DNA of 64,000 bases, from positions 1,860,001 through 1,924,000 of the forward strand of contig NZ_LT799838.1 of the NCBI RefSeq assembly GCF_900168255.1, in the 5' to 3' direction. Every line of letters starts with the position of its first letter. Position 1 is the stretch's first letter. Below are positions 18,502 through 28,094 of this stretch, in pieces. The stretch is from Psychrobacter sp. DAB_AL43B. GTDB lineage: Bacteria > Pseudomonadota > Gammaproteobacteria > Pseudomonadales > Moraxellaceae. The notes beneath the pieces were generated by a model. That model was not told the DNA's origin, did no database searches, and worked only from the letters and a program-made list of their open reading frames with translations. The translations under genes and the position numbers were made by a program.

Positions 18502-19935
18502 ATGATTAGTGTATTTGATTTATTTAAAATCGGCATTGGCCCCTCAAGCTCTCATACTGTCGGTCCAATGGTAGCGGCTAACTTGTTTTTAGAGTCATTA
18601 CTTAAGCAAACTGATGTAACCAATATAAAAGCACTAGAGATTGAGCTATACGGCTCCCTAGCGGCGACAGGTAAAGGCCATGCAACCGATACGGCTATAT
18701 TACTAGGCTTACTTGGGCATGCTCCCAGTACCATCGATACGCGTTTGACCAGTCAATATCTATCACCGATTTTTTCAGATAAGCAGCTCAATATGGCAGG
18801 CGAGCATCTGATTGCCTTCGATACTGAGCGTGACATTCACTGGTATGGTGATACCGTCCTACCCTACCATCCTAACGCCATGACTATCCGTGTGCTATTA
18901 GCAGACGGCAGCCATTATCAGCAAACCTACTATTCTGTTGGCGGTGGTTTTGTTATCAATGAAGAAGATGCGACCAATCCGGATGAAGATCATGCCACGC
19001 CAACGATTGATGTTATCCCTTACCCGTTCAATAGCGCCGCAGAGCTACTTGAGCAATGCCGTCAGCATCGCTTAAGTGTCAGCGATTTGGTATTGGCGAA
19101 CGAGCTTCATTATCGTGAGCAATCAGAAGTATTTGCTTATTTAGATTCTATTTGGGATTCGATGCAAGATTGCGTGACGCGAGGCTGCCAAAACAGTGGC
19201 ATATTACCCGGTGGTTTAGATGTGAAGCGCCGTGCTCAAGCATTATATTTGCAACTGTGTGCTGAAAAAGATCAGCCGATAGCAAAAAATGACAAACTGG
19301 TTGCAATGGATTGGATTGATTTATATGCCTTGGCAGTCAATGAAGAAAATGCCAATGGCGGTAATGTCGTGACCGCACCCACCAATGGTGCGGCAGGCAT
19401 CATTCCTGCCGTCATGCATTATTATCGCGACTTTTTATCAAGTTACAGCATAGATGGCGCGCGCAAATTTTTGTTAAATGCCACTGCTATCGGTAGTCTT
19501 ATCAAACAAAATGCCTCTATTTCTGGCGCTGAAGTTGGTTGCCAAGGAGAAGTTGGCTCTGCTTGCGCGATGGCAGCTTCTGCATTGGCAGAAATATTAG
19601 GTGGCGATCCTGCTAAATGCCTCAATGCTGCCGAGATTGGTATTGAGCACAATTTAGGCCTTACCTGCGATCCTGTGGGCGGCTTGGTACAAGTACCCTG
19701 TATCGAGCGCAATGCGATGGGCGCTGTCAAAGCCGTCAATGCAGCACGACTTGCTTGCCGTGGTAACGGACAACACTTTGTTTCTTTAGATAAAGTCATC
19801 GAAACCATGAAAGTAACGGGCGCAGATATGCTGGATAAATATAAAGAAACCTCACGTGGTGGACTGGCAGTTTATGCCGACAACCGTATACCTACCGCTA
19901 CTCAAGGTGTCAGTGTAAAATATAGCCAGTGCTAA
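18502..19935 (+). CDS. sdaA: L-serine ammonia-lyase (iron-sulfur type)
   Basis: Deaminates L-serine to pyruvate and ammonia. The 477 residues contain the full single-chain layout: an N-terminal beta domain starting [21 protein letters not shown] and a C-terminal alpha domain with [24 protein letters not shown] and [21 protein letters not shown]. Three cysteines in [13 protein letters not shown] and VQVPC fit the [4Fe-4S] site of this oxygen-sensitive family. A strong terminator follows. The 753-bp upstream region suggests its own promoter. Confidence 0.95.
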   Translation: MISVFDLFKIGIGPSSSHTVGPMVAANLFLESLLKQTDVTNIKALEIELYGSLAATGKGHATDTAILLGLLGHAPSTIDTRLTSQYLSPIFSDKQLNMAGEHLIAFDTERDIHWYGDTVLPYHPNAMTIRVLLADGSHYQQTYYSVGGGFVINEEDATNPDEDHATPTIDVIPYPFNSAAELLEQCRQHRLSVSDLVLANELHYREQSEVFAYLDSIWDSMQDCVTRGCQNSGILPGGLDVKRRAQALYLQLCAEKDQPIAKNDKLVAMDWIDLYALAVNEENANGGNVVTAPTNGAAGIIPAVMHYYRDFLSSYSIDGARKFLLNATAIGSLIKQNASISGAEVGCQGEVGSACAMAASALAEILGGDPAKCLNAAEIGIEHNLGLTCDPVGGLVQVPCIERNAMGAVKAVNAARLACRGNGQHFVSLDKVIETMKVTGADMLDKYKETSRGGLAVYADNRIPTATQGVSVKYSQC

Positions 19936-19992
19936 TACAGTTTTTGTTGATATAGCCTTTGTCGATATCAATTTTACAAAAATTCATTCCAT

Positions 19993-20025
19993 AAAAAAGA
20001 CCTCTAACGAATTAGAGGTCTTTTT
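19993..20025. terminator. Bidirectional terminator between sdaA and the lipoprotein gene
   Basis: AAAAAAGACCTCTAA, a 4-base CGAA loop, TTAGAGGTCTTTTT. It lies between two converging genes. Confidence 0.9.
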
Positions 20026-20064
20026 GTTTACGCTAAATGCAATTAATCAGTAATCAATTAATAA

Positions 20065-20463
20065 TTATTCGGCTTTCTTTGACACAACTTCATTTAGAAT
20101 CCAAACTGGCTTAGCGACGTTAGTTAGTTCATTCATGACCACTTCTTGACGAACATCTAGAACATAGCGGTAATTTGGCTCATAAGTGAAGCCTTGGATA
20201 TTACCGTTCAAAGGTGTGTAGTTTTTCTGATAAGTTTGACGATACTGTAGGCACTCTGATTCAACCATCGTACCATTAGAAGCTTGAAGCTCGCATACCG
20301 CTTTAAGTGGCGCTATTTCTATCTTAAAACTTGGAATGCTGACAACTTTAACATCCATAGCTTCACCTTCTACTACCATGGTACGTTCATTATTCATACC
20401 CATAGTCGAACAACCCGATAAAACAAAAGTCGTCATCAATGCTGCAATTGCTAGTTTTTTCAT
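20065..20463 (-). CDS. DUF4377-containing lipoprotein
   Basis: A 132-residue lipoprotein: signal MKKLAIAALMTTFVLSGC with lipobox LSGC, acylated cysteine at residue 18. Two further cysteines (KAVCEL and ESECLQYR) probably pair. The end, GFTYEPNYRYVLDVRQEVV followed by LNEVVSK, resembles the DUF4377 domain found in Gram-negative lipoproteins, sometimes next to META/HslJ heat-shock domains. Membrane anchored, role unknown. Residue 2 of the mature protein is Ser, consistent with outer-membrane sorting. Confidence 0.82.
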   Translation of the reverse strand: MKKLAIAALMTTFVLSGCSTMGMNNERTMVVEGEAMDVKVVSIPSFKIEIAPLKAVCELQASNGTMVESECLQYRQTYQKNYTPLNGNIQGFTYEPNYRYVLDVRQEVVMNELTNVAKPVWILNEVVSKKAE

Positions 20464-20890
20464 TATTCAATCCTCAGTGTATTAATATTAATTATTACCT
20501 TTTTTGAGCTCTTTTTAATCTGTTTTTTAATCTGTTGTCGGGGCTCAAAATATAGTAGGCATTTATAACGATACCGCTGCTCATCGCAAGCAAGACATCA
20601 ATCTCAATAAAATCCATACTTACCGAAATAAAATAAGTAGCCTGTCTGAAGTACCGTTTATTGTTTACTGCAATTAGTATAGGTTGCAAAGTAACTAACG
20701 CTCTATAACTACTTTGTAACTTAACGTCAGCTTTTGCAACTGGTATCAATCAATGGTCTTTATTAGTAACTTAAATAGCATAATTTTAGATAGTGTGATT
20801 TCAAACCACACCTTGATATGGAAGATAAAATAAAAACGCTCAGGATCATAGCGATTCTGAGCGTTTTTTACGTGAACTTAGAGAGGATAC
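20464..20890. other. 427-bp intergenic region between argJ and the lipoprotein gene
   Basis: Contains the argJ terminator (20832-20869). A minus-strand open frame (20495-20749) begins only with TTG and looks like no protein I recognise. Otherwise nothing was seen beyond the expected lipoprotein promoter. Confidence 0.5.
20832..20869 (-). terminator. Terminator after argJ
   Basis: AAAAACGCTCAG, a loop of about 12 bases, CTGAGCGTTTTTT; flanking A and T runs on both sides, so it could act in both directions. Confidence 0.85.
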
Positions 20891-22114
20891 CTAACTACGA
20901 TAGTCAGCATTTATTTTGACATAATCATAAGACAAATCGCAGGTGTAAACCGTATCACTAGCATCACCACGTGCTAAATTGATATGAATGGTAATCTCCG
21001 GACGACTCATCACGTTCTTGCCCGCCTGTTCTGTATAGCTCGGTGCAGCTTCACCATTTTGACAAATCATAACCTCGTCTAAATAGACATCGACTTGCTC
21101 GGTATCGAGGTCTTCAATTCCAGCATAACCAACGGCTGCTAATATACGACCCCAGTTGGCATCACTGGCAAAAAACGCTGTTTTAACCAAAGGTGAATGC
21201 GCAACGGCATACGCGACATCACAGCATTCTTGCGTGGTTTTACCACCCGTAACTTTTACGGTCATAAATTTTGTAGCGCCTTCACCATCACGTACAATCA
21301 ATTGTGCTAGACGAACAAAAACTTCAGTCAAAGCCTCAAATATCGATTGGTAATGTGGATGCTCTGGGCTATCAATCATATCTGAGCTGGCAGCGCCCGT
21401 TGCTATCAGTACACAGCAGTCATTGGTTGAGGTATCACCGTCAACAGTAATGCGATTAAAAGACTGCTCATTAATGGTGCTAAGCATCTCTTGTAATAGA
21501 TCAGCGGCAATATTGGCGTCAGTTGCCACATAGCCGAGCATCGTTGCCATATTGGGGCGGATCATGCCTGAGCCTTTTGACATGCCAGTAATATGATAAC
21601 TACTGCCAGCAATATCGATCTTTTTACTGGCGAGCTTTGGAATCGTATCCGTCGTACGAATACCATTCGCTGCTGCAAGCCAATTATTAGGCGCTAAATT
21701 GGCTAATGCGTTGTCTAGTCCAGCGATAATGGCGTCACTGTTTAGCGGCTCACCTATCACCCCAGTCGAAAACGGCAACACAGCATAGGTATCCACGCCA
21801 GCTTTAGCAGCCAATGCAGCACAGATATCTGTCGCACGACGTTTGCCATCAGCGCCAGTACCCGCATTAGCGTTACCAGTGTTGGTTACCAAATAACGAG
21901 GTGCCGCTTTAGCAAAGTGCTCACGTAATACACGCACAGGAGCGGCACAAAATGCATTTTTAGTCGTCACAATAGCAGCCGTTGAGTCAGCAGCGATTTC
22001 AATGATCACCAGATCATCACGATCTTTATAGCGTACGCCTGCTGCGGTGGCGCTTAATTTAATACCATTAATGGGATAAATCGTCTCAGGTACTGCAATA
22101 TTGCCAACCGCCAT
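20891..22114 (-). CDS. argJ: Bifunctional ornithine acetyltransferase / N-acetylglutamate synthase
   Basis: Recycles the acetyl group from N-acetylornithine to glutamate in arginine synthesis; bifunctional forms also acetylate glutamate with acetyl-CoA. The self-cleavage site is visible as GMIRPNMATMLGYVATDANI: cleavage before the Thr of MATM gives alpha and beta chains. NTGNANAGTG and FNRITVDGDTSTND are also typical. The ATG at 22114 (407 residues) has AAGGA 7 bases upstream and is preferred over one at 22135. No other arg genes are adjacent. Whether it is mono- or bifunctional cannot be read from sequence alone. Confidence 0.95.
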   Translation of the reverse strand: MAVGNIAVPETIYPINGIKLSATAAGVRYKDRDDLVIIEIAADSTAAIVTTKNAFCAAPVRVLREHFAKAAPRYLVTNTGNANAGTGADGKRRATDICAALAAKAGVDTYAVLPFSTGVIGEPLNSDAIIAGLDNALANLAPNNWLAAANGIRTTDTIPKLASKKIDIAGSSYHITGMSKGSGMIRPNMATMLGYVATDANIAADLLQEMLSTINEQSFNRITVDGDTSTNDCCVLIATGAASSDMIDSPEHPHYQSIFEALTEVFVRLAQLIVRDGEGATKFMTVKVTGGKTTQECCDVAYAVAHSPLVKTAFFASDANWGRILAAVGYAGIEDLDTEQVDVYLDEVMICQNGEAAPSYTEQAGKNVMSRPEITIHINLARGDASDTVYTCDLSYDYVKINADYRS

Positions 22115-22185
22115 AGTCAAATCCTTATTCTTCAATACTTATATATTTTTTATGAGTAATAAAGTTGGTTATAAAACCGTCTTTA

Positions 22186-23010
22186 TTATACTTTAGTTAA
22201 GTCAAATGCCGTCCAAATAGGCGCATGATCAGACGGTTTTTCCATAGCGCGCAGCTCGTAGCTGATACCAGCATCGACACATTGACTGACCAAATCAGGC
22301 GTACATAAAATATGATCGATACGCAGTCCGCGTTTAGGGTCATCATCAAAACCACGACTGCGGTAATCAAACCAGCTGTACAATTCCGTACTTTCTGGAT
22401 AATGCAGACGATAGGTATCGGTCAGCTCACGCGACATCAACGCCGCATACCACTCACGCTCTTCTGGTAAAAAAGAGGTTTTTCTATTTTTCAGCCAGCG
22501 CTTGGCATTGACTTCACCAATGCCAATATCGATATCTTCTGGTGCAATGTTCATATCACCCATGATAACAAGTGAGCGTCCTTCCGCTTTTAAAGTGTCG
22601 ATATACGCCATTAAATCTGCATAATAAGCGCGTTTCATCGGAAATTTGGTCGGATGGTCTTGGCTCTCTCCTTGTGGGAAATAGCCATTGAGCACATCAA
22701 TCTCCCGTCCGTCAAACTCATAACGCGCATGAATAAAGCGTTTTTGCGCCTCAGCATCTTCACCTGGAAAGCCTTTTTGTACAAAAATAGGGGCGACTTT
22801 AGATAACAATGCCACACCGTAATGGGCTTTTTGTCCAAAATACTCGACGTGATAACCCAAACTTTCAACATTTTCAAGAGGAAACTGTTCATCATGCACC
22901 TTGGTTTCTTGTAAACCCATGACATCAGGATCGATGATATCTCTTACCGCCTCAAGCTGATGTTGACGGGCGCGGATACCATTAATATTAAAGCAAACAA
23001 AACGGGTCAT
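22186..23010 (-). CDS. xthA: Exodeoxyribonuclease III
   Basis: An AP endonuclease / 3'-5' exonuclease of base-excision repair, 274 residues. The catalytic elements of the family are all present: FNINGIRAR at the N-terminus, LQETKVHDEQFP (metal-binding Glu), GDMNIAPEDIDIG (Asp/Asn), RIDHILCTPDL and the final SDHAPIW (Asp-His pair). The ATG has AGGAT upstream. It lies about 70 bases upstream of argJ on the same strand and may be co-transcribed with it. Confidence 0.95.
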   Translation of the reverse strand: MTRFVCFNINGIRARQHQLEAVRDIIDPDVMGLQETKVHDEQFPLENVESLGYHVEYFGQKAHYGVALLSKVAPIFVQKGFPGEDAEAQKRFIHARYEFDGREIDVLNGYFPQGESQDHPTKFPMKRAYYADLMAYIDTLKAEGRSLVIMGDMNIAPEDIDIGIGEVNAKRWLKNRKTSFLPEEREWYAALMSRELTDTYRLHYPESTELYSWFDYRSRGFDDDPKRGLRIDHILCTPDLVSQCVDAGISYELRAMEKPSDHAPIWTAFDLTKV

Positions 23011-23364
23011 AAATTATCCTATACTAATAAATAAAATCACAGTGCTTTTATAAATAAATGCTTCTCTGAATAAATGTTGTTATGAAACAGTGCTGCTATA
23101 AATAAGTGCTGATATGAATATGTGAAATACGGCAGAGCACAGAGGTTTATGATAACAGACATAGACAACTCTATCTGTTGCGCCCCTTTATATCTTGAGT
23201 TAGAGTAGCTATTCAGCGTGGCTACCTAGTGGCTGCTTAGTGGTTACCTATGCGGTATCGCTCGCTTATTATCCTCACTACCGTATACCGTATTTTTTAT
23301 TAAACGATGTTTATCCAGCCACTTTATTTAGCCGCTTTATCAAAAAAATCTATTGAGCATTATT
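23011..23364. other. 354-bp divergent intergenic region
   Basis: Between xthA (-) and the YbgC-like gene (+). At 23041-23125 there is a degenerate repetition of AGTGCT..TATAAATAA-like units. No clear regulator site was found. Confidence 0.45.
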
Positions 23365-23946
23365 ATGACAGCCGTTACTATTAAAAATATACACGCAGTA
23401 TCAAAACCAAGTAGCGCGACCACGCCGCTATTTGCCACTAATTATAATATTTATATCAATCACACTGATGCTGGTGGCATAGTCTACCATGCCAATCATC
23501 TAGTATTCTTTGAAAACTGCCGCCGTGACTGGTTTACTAAGCTGGGCCTAAATGGTTATTTTTTGCAGAGCGATGACGGTAATATTCAGCATTTTGTCGT
23601 CAGCCAAGCAGACTTGCAATATAAACGCGCCATTTTATTAGATGACGTTATCACTGTGCGTATCGATAAAGTTGAGCTAAAAGCCGCCAGCATTATATTT
23701 TATCAAAGTATTTATCGTCAGCAACCTAAGAATGAGTTTTCTGGCAACAATAAGGCGAGCGCCACTTTATTAAGCAAGACTAAAATCGTCGTGGCCTGCG
23801 TACAAAACCAGCTAACAACAGACACCATCTCTAATAATAAGTCTGATGCTGACGTTAATAATATCGCACCAATGCGCCCTATTCGTGTGCCACAAGAATT
23901 ACACGATGCTATTCAGCAAGTGCTAGCACTACATAATGATGAGTAA
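23365..23946 (+). CDS. ybgC: YbgC/FadM-type acyl-CoA thioesterase
   Basis: A hot-dog-fold thioesterase of 193 residues. INHTDAGGIVYHANHLVFFENCRRDWFTKLGL (residues about 32-63) is the family signature with the catalytic Asp in TDAGG. The rest follows the family fold (FVVSQADLQYKRAILLDDVITVRI) with a longer, Asn/Ser-rich insertion before the C-terminus. The ATG at 23365 is taken rather than the TTG at 23353; the ribosome-binding site is weak. In many bacteria YbgC is next to tol-pal, but it is isolated here. Confidence 0.86.
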   Translation: MTAVTIKNIHAVSKPSSATTPLFATNYNIYINHTDAGGIVYHANHLVFFENCRRDWFTKLGLNGYFLQSDDGNIQHFVVSQADLQYKRAILLDDVITVRIDKVELKAASIIFYQSIYRQQPKNEFSGNNKASATLLSKTKIVVACVQNQLTTDTISNNKSDADVNNIAPMRPIRVPQELHDAIQQVLALHNDE

Positions 23947-24406
23947 TTGCACTAACAATCTTCTTTCATGATACATAACAGTTTAGCCTGCCATGATGGT
24001 CGCTGGTTTTATTTTATTAAAGACTAGATATATTCATCTACAGCTATATTGTATGGACTGAGCAGTATTCGCATGCTAATAGTGACTTTACCTAGATTCA
24101 TGCTATTGTATTGCTTAAATGTATCATTTTATATTAGATAGATTATACTTTAGTTATAGATAACTGGTAAAACACTTTAGTTCAGTATATTCATCTAAGA
24201 TTAGACTGTTTATTCATTAGACTCTCAGCCTTTTATCATTAATCAACGTAAATAACCGCACCGAAACTTAGTAGTCCGTCAATAGATAAGGATATTATCA
24301 GAATCAGCGATAATTATTTTATGTCAGCGCTGTTCTTCTTATTGACACGGATCTGGCTGCTTAGCTACAAAAACTTAACCTATATTAAATTTCAAGGACG
24401 CTGACT
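23947..24406. other. 460-bp intergenic region upstream of fadD
   Basis: AT-rich DNA with no gene. Related TATTCATCTA stretches recur at about 24030 and 24190. It should hold the fadD promoter; no operator was recognised with confidence. Confidence 0.45.
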
Positions 24407-26107
24407 ATGATGCCAAATAAACCTTGGCTTGCGAATTATCCTACTAGTGTACCTAAAACTATCAATCCAGATAGATATAGCAGCATCATGGAGCTATACG
24501 AAGAGTGCTTTGATCGCTTCCGTATGCATCCAATGAGTATTTGTATGGGCGTCACTCATACTTATGATGATATGGATAGAGCATCCCTCGCGGTTGCTGC
24601 ATGGCTACAGGCGCAAGGACTACCTCAAGGCAGTGTGGTTGCACTCATGATGCCAAACGTACCGCAATACTTACCAACGATGATTGGTATTTTGCGCGCA
24701 GGCTATGTATGCACCCCTATCAATCCTCTATATACTGGTCGCGAGCTTCGTCATCAACTAAATGATTCAGGCGCTAAAGTAATTTTTGTGGTCGATAACT
24801 TTGCCCAAGCACTTGAGCAAGTCATTGAAGAGACTCATATCAAGCGTATTGTCCTATCAAAAATGGGTGATATGATGGGTCTAAAAGGTATTCTAGTAAA
24901 TACTATTATTCGTCAAGTTAAACGCTTAGTCCCTAAGTACAATCTTAATGATCCTAAATACGACGTCACCAAATTCCCTGATGTGCTTAAAAAAGGCAAA
25001 AACCTTCCCTTCCAAAAGCCAAAATTGTCTTTGGATCAAACAGCCTTTTTACAATATACCGGTGGTACAACGGGACTATCAAAAGGAACCATTTTAACTC
25101 AACGTAATATCGCAGCAGCTGCCATGCAGTCAGAAGCATGGACACGGCCTATTACCTCAGAGATTAATGAGGTCTATATCAATATGGTTATGGCGTTACC
25201 GCTGTATCATATTTTCGCCTTTATGCTAAGCCTGCTGGGCATGCGCTCAGGTTATACCTTTATTCTGGTACCCAATCCACGTGATATACCAGGGTTTATC
25301 AAAACTTTATCAAAACAGCCGTTCCATATTTTCCCTGCCGTTAATACGTTATTTAAAGGGCTACTCGATAATCCGAACTTTAAAAACTTAGATTTTAGCT
25401 CATTACGCATCTCGCAGGCAGGCGGTATGGCGGCCACTGAGCAAACAGCAAAGCGCTGGCTTGAGACTACAGGTTGTCCAATGGTTGAAGGTTGGGGGAT
25501 GACGGAAGGGGTTGCGGCCGGTACTGCCAACGTCATTACTGATCGGAAGTTTAATGGCACCATTGGCATTCCTGTACCGAGTGTCGATGTTATCGTGGTC
25601 GATGATAATGGTGAGCCTGTAGGTTTCAATCAGTCCGGCGAGATGTGTATCAAAGGACCAAATATTACCTCAGGATACTTTAATAAAGACAATACCGATG
25701 ACTTTACTAAAGATGGTTATTTCCGTACTGGTGATATTATCAGCATGGATGACAGAGGCTATATCACCTTACTTGACCGTAAAAAAGATATGATTTTGGT
25801 GTCAGGATTTAACGTTTTCCCGAACGAAATAGAATCTGTCATGTTTGATTATAAGGGTATTCTTGATTGTGCAGTCATTGGCATCCCTGATGAGCATCAA
25901 GGTGAAGCCGTTAAAATCTATATCATTCCTACTGACAACAATGTTACCAAGAGCGATATTAAAGAATTTGCGTTAGAGAATTTGACTGGTTATAAATGTC
26001 CGCGTCATATTGAGTTCGTTACTGAGCTGCCAAAGAGTAATGTCGGCAAAGTATTACGCCAAAAACTGCGTGAGAAACATATGTCAGACAACCCTCAAAC
26101 CCTGTAG
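24407..26107 (+). CDS. fadD: Long-chain fatty acyl-CoA synthetase
   Basis: Activates fatty acids with ATP and CoA via an acyl-adenylate, 566 residues. AMP-binding P-loop YTGGTTGLSKG at about 217-227, then GWGMTEG, the FRTGDI segment with the adenine-contacting Asp, DRKKDMILVSGFNVFPNEIE (hinge) and the catalytic lysine in PKSNVGKVLRQKLR near the end. AAGGA precedes the ATG. It converges on the acyl-CoA dehydrogenase cluster and would supply acyl-CoA substrates for it. Ends at a 65-bp perfect hairpin. Confidence 0.94.
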   Translation: MMPNKPWLANYPTSVPKTINPDRYSSIMELYEECFDRFRMHPMSICMGVTHTYDDMDRASLAVAAWLQAQGLPQGSVVALMMPNVPQYLPTMIGILRAGYVCTPINPLYTGRELRHQLNDSGAKVIFVVDNFAQALEQVIEETHIKRIVLSKMGDMMGLKGILVNTIIRQVKRLVPKYNLNDPKYDVTKFPDVLKKGKNLPFQKPKLSLDQTAFLQYTGGTTGLSKGTILTQRNIAAAAMQSEAWTRPITSEINEVYINMVMALPLYHIFAFMLSLLGMRSGYTFILVPNPRDIPGFIKTLSKQPFHIFPAVNTLFKGLLDNPNFKNLDFSSLRISQAGGMAATEQTAKRWLETTGCPMVEGWGMTEGVAAGTANVITDRKFNGTIGIPVPSVDVIVVDDNGEPVGFNQSGEMCIKGPNITSGYFNKDNTDDFTKDGYFRTGDIISMDDRGYITLLDRKKDMILVSGFNVFPNEIESVMFDYKGILDCAVIGIPDEHQGEAVKIYIIPTDNNVTKSDIKEFALENLTGYKCPRHIEFVTELPKSNVGKVLRQKLREKHMSDNPQTL

Positions 26108-26119
26108 TAATTAGAAGTC

Positions 26120-26184
26120 AAAGCTCTAGAAATAAAAAAGCCCTCTACATCAAATGTAGAGGGCTTTTTTATTTCTAGAGCTTT
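26120..26184. terminator. Very long perfect hairpin terminator between fadD and the SDR gene
   Basis: Two 31-base arms that pair perfectly around a CAA loop. The central GCCCTCTACAT/ATGTAGAGGGC stem is flanked by A6/T6 runs and an outer CTAGAAAT/ATTTCTAG helix. It can terminate both converging transcripts. Confidence 0.9.
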
Positions 26185-26218
26185 ATTATTTCTCACATAA
26201 ATATCAAAGCAACTGTTA

Positions 26219-27088
26219 CTAGCTCACTCTATTCACTATTTGTAATGGTAGATACTTCATTGCCTGACCCACAATTGACCATGGTAGGCTTGGTACGCAA
26301 GCTTCTTCTACACCAGCTTCAATGGCTGCAACGATGGCTTTAGTGCCCGTATCTGCATCAACTTCGAACGGTAACGGTTTAGCATTGGTATTGATTTCAG
26401 TACGGATATAACCGGGGTAGATAGTAGAAACTTGAATAGGCAATTTGGTTAATAGCATATCAGCACGAATGCCTTCTGCCAAATGAGCCAAGCCCGCTTT
26501 ACTCGCACCATAGGCAGTTAAGTGCTTAGGTAGTCCGCGCATCGCTGACATACTTGATATCACCACCAGATGACCGCTGTTTTGTGCACGAAAGATATTC
26601 ATCGCCGCTTCACACTGCGCTAGCGCTGATATAAAGTTGATCTCAACCGTACGGCGGTTGGTATCAAAGCGCCCTTTACCAATACGACGACTATCGCCAA
26701 CACCCGCATTGACAACGACACGATCAATATGACCAAAATCAGTGGCGAAAGCATCAAAAACTTCAAAAATTGAGTCATAATCGCTGACATCTAGCACGCG
26801 ATACTCAATACGAATATCAGGGTATTGTGCCATCAGCTCTGACTGAAGGCTCTCTAAGCGTTCGGCACGCCTTGCACAAATAGCAAGATTATATCCAAGC
26901 TTAGCAAACAATTTTGCCATGCCCTCGCCCAATCCTGAGCTGGCACCGGTGATTAAAACTGTTTTGCCATGACCAACCTGCTGCTTATTCAAGCCTTTTA
27001 AATAACGTGCTGGCTGTACAGCACTAAATAATTGATTTTTACTTTTGGTAGCCGTTTTTGCCACTAGGCTCAGTAATTTATTTTGCAT
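26219..27088 (-). CDS. Short-chain dehydrogenase/reductase
   Basis: A 289-residue NAD(P)-dependent oxidoreductase. TGASSGLGEGMA is the nucleotide-binding glycine motif, followed by VVNAGVG; the catalytic Ser and YxxxK are in VVISSMSAMRG and AYGASKAGLAHL. The ATG at 27088 is preferred because AAGGGA lies just upstream; the longer frame to 27121 has no such site. It is last in the cluster ACAD-phosphotransferase-phosphatase-SDR. The gene context suggests reduction or oxidation of a keto/hydroxyacyl-CoA, but no substrate is shown. Confidence 0.88.
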   Translation of the reverse strand: MQNKLLSLVAKTATKSKNQLFSAVQPARYLKGLNKQQVGHGKTVLITGASSGLGEGMAKLFAKLGYNLAICARRAERLESLQSELMAQYPDIRIEYRVLDVSDYDSIFEVFDAFATDFGHIDRVVVNAGVGDSRRIGKGRFDTNRRTVEINFISALAQCEAAMNIFRAQNSGHLVVISSMSAMRGLPKHLTAYGASKAGLAHLAEGIRADMLLTKLPIQVSTIYPGYIRTEINTNAKPLPFEVDADTGTKAIVAAIEAGVEEACVPSLPWSIVGQAMKYLPLQIVNRVS

Positions 27089-27266
27089 AAATAGTCCCTT
27101 ATGTATCAATAACGATATCAATATAGCGTGAATACTTTATTAACTTTCTAGCTAGCTGTATTTATCCGCCACAGCTAATCATTAATTCACCATAAATTAT
27201 TATACTTTTAAAATGCATCAACTATACCTTATTAAAAAAGCTTTACCATTAAAACCGCTTACTAGC

Positions 27267-28025
27267 TTATCGCCATGTCACAAAGCGTTTGCCCTCAGCA
27301 AATAAATGACTGTATTCATTTAAAGACAATAAACGTGCATTCTGCTCTTTTAAAGTAATAGACGTCACACCTGTATTGACCAAGCTTTTATTCAGCTGAT
27401 AAGCGGTTTGGCTGCCCTGTTGTAATAATTGCGCAGTAATTGCTGCAATTACACCGCCTGAAGTAAACACCAGAACCGTACTATCACGATCTAAATTTAG
27501 GTTTGCCACTTGGATGCGTACTTGCTCAAGTGCTTGCTTTGCACGTTCATTAAATTGTGACCAGCTTTCGATATAGTCATGATCATTGTCGCCACCATGC
27601 CAGCGCTGCATCGCGGCATCAAAAAGCTCAGCTAGGCGCGTGACTGGCATCTCTGACTTAGCAATCTCAAGCGCAATGGCACCTTTACTCATAAAATCAG
27701 GATCGGATTTTATGAATACATCTTTATGATTAAACTCGTCAAATTGTGGCAGTACATAGCTATCTGGCGCACTCATATTGATTGCTGGCTTGCTGGATAT
27801 ATCACTATCCGTACCAACAGATGACTGATAACGCTCCCAAAAATGCCGTGCAGAATCTTGTTGCCTGACTAAGCTACCGGTAAAAATAGCATCAATTCGG
27901 CGCTGGGTCGTAGCATAATGTTGACCTAGCATTTGTGCCTGTACCCCACCAAGCTCTGAGAGCTGATCGTAATTTTCTTGTCCAAATGACGCTTGACCAT
28001 GACGTGCTAAAAGTATGGTTGTCAT
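27267..28025 (-). CDS. Histidine phosphatase (phosphoglycerate-mutase fold)
   Basis: A 252-residue member of the histidine phosphatase superfamily: LLARHGQASFG carries the phospho-accepting His in the RHG motif, and VFTSGGVIAAI is the second motif (with Ser/Gly in place of the usual His-Gly context; compare FxHGG). The general fold (SELGGVQAQMLGQHY, FTGSLVRQQDSA) is typical. It lies between the kinase-like and SDR genes of the lipid cluster, so it may act on a phosphorylated intermediate there. The missing second-motif His makes its activity uncertain. Confidence 0.82.
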   Translation of the reverse strand: MTTILLARHGQASFGQENYDQLSELGGVQAQMLGQHYATTQRRIDAIFTGSLVRQQDSARHFWERYQSSVGTDSDISSKPAINMSAPDSYVLPQFDEFNHKDVFIKSDPDFMSKGAIALEIAKSEMPVTRLAELFDAAMQRWHGGDNDHDYIESWSQFNERAKQALEQVRIQVANLNLDRDSTVLVFTSGGVIAAITAQLLQQGSQTAYQLNKSLVNTGVTSITLKEQNARLLSLNEYSHLFAEGKRFVTWR

Positions 28026-28094
28026 AAAATATTGCCTTATTATTGCTTTATTGTCACTTCATTAATAATACTTTTTGAATTTTCCTTTAAATAC

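Noticed and set aside
20495..20749. 84-residue minus-strand open frame
   Set aside because: It begins only with TTG, has no ribosome-binding site and no recognisable pattern.
23041..23125. Degenerate AGTGCT/ATAAATAA repetition
   Set aside because: Units are too unlike and irregular to call a real repeat or operator.
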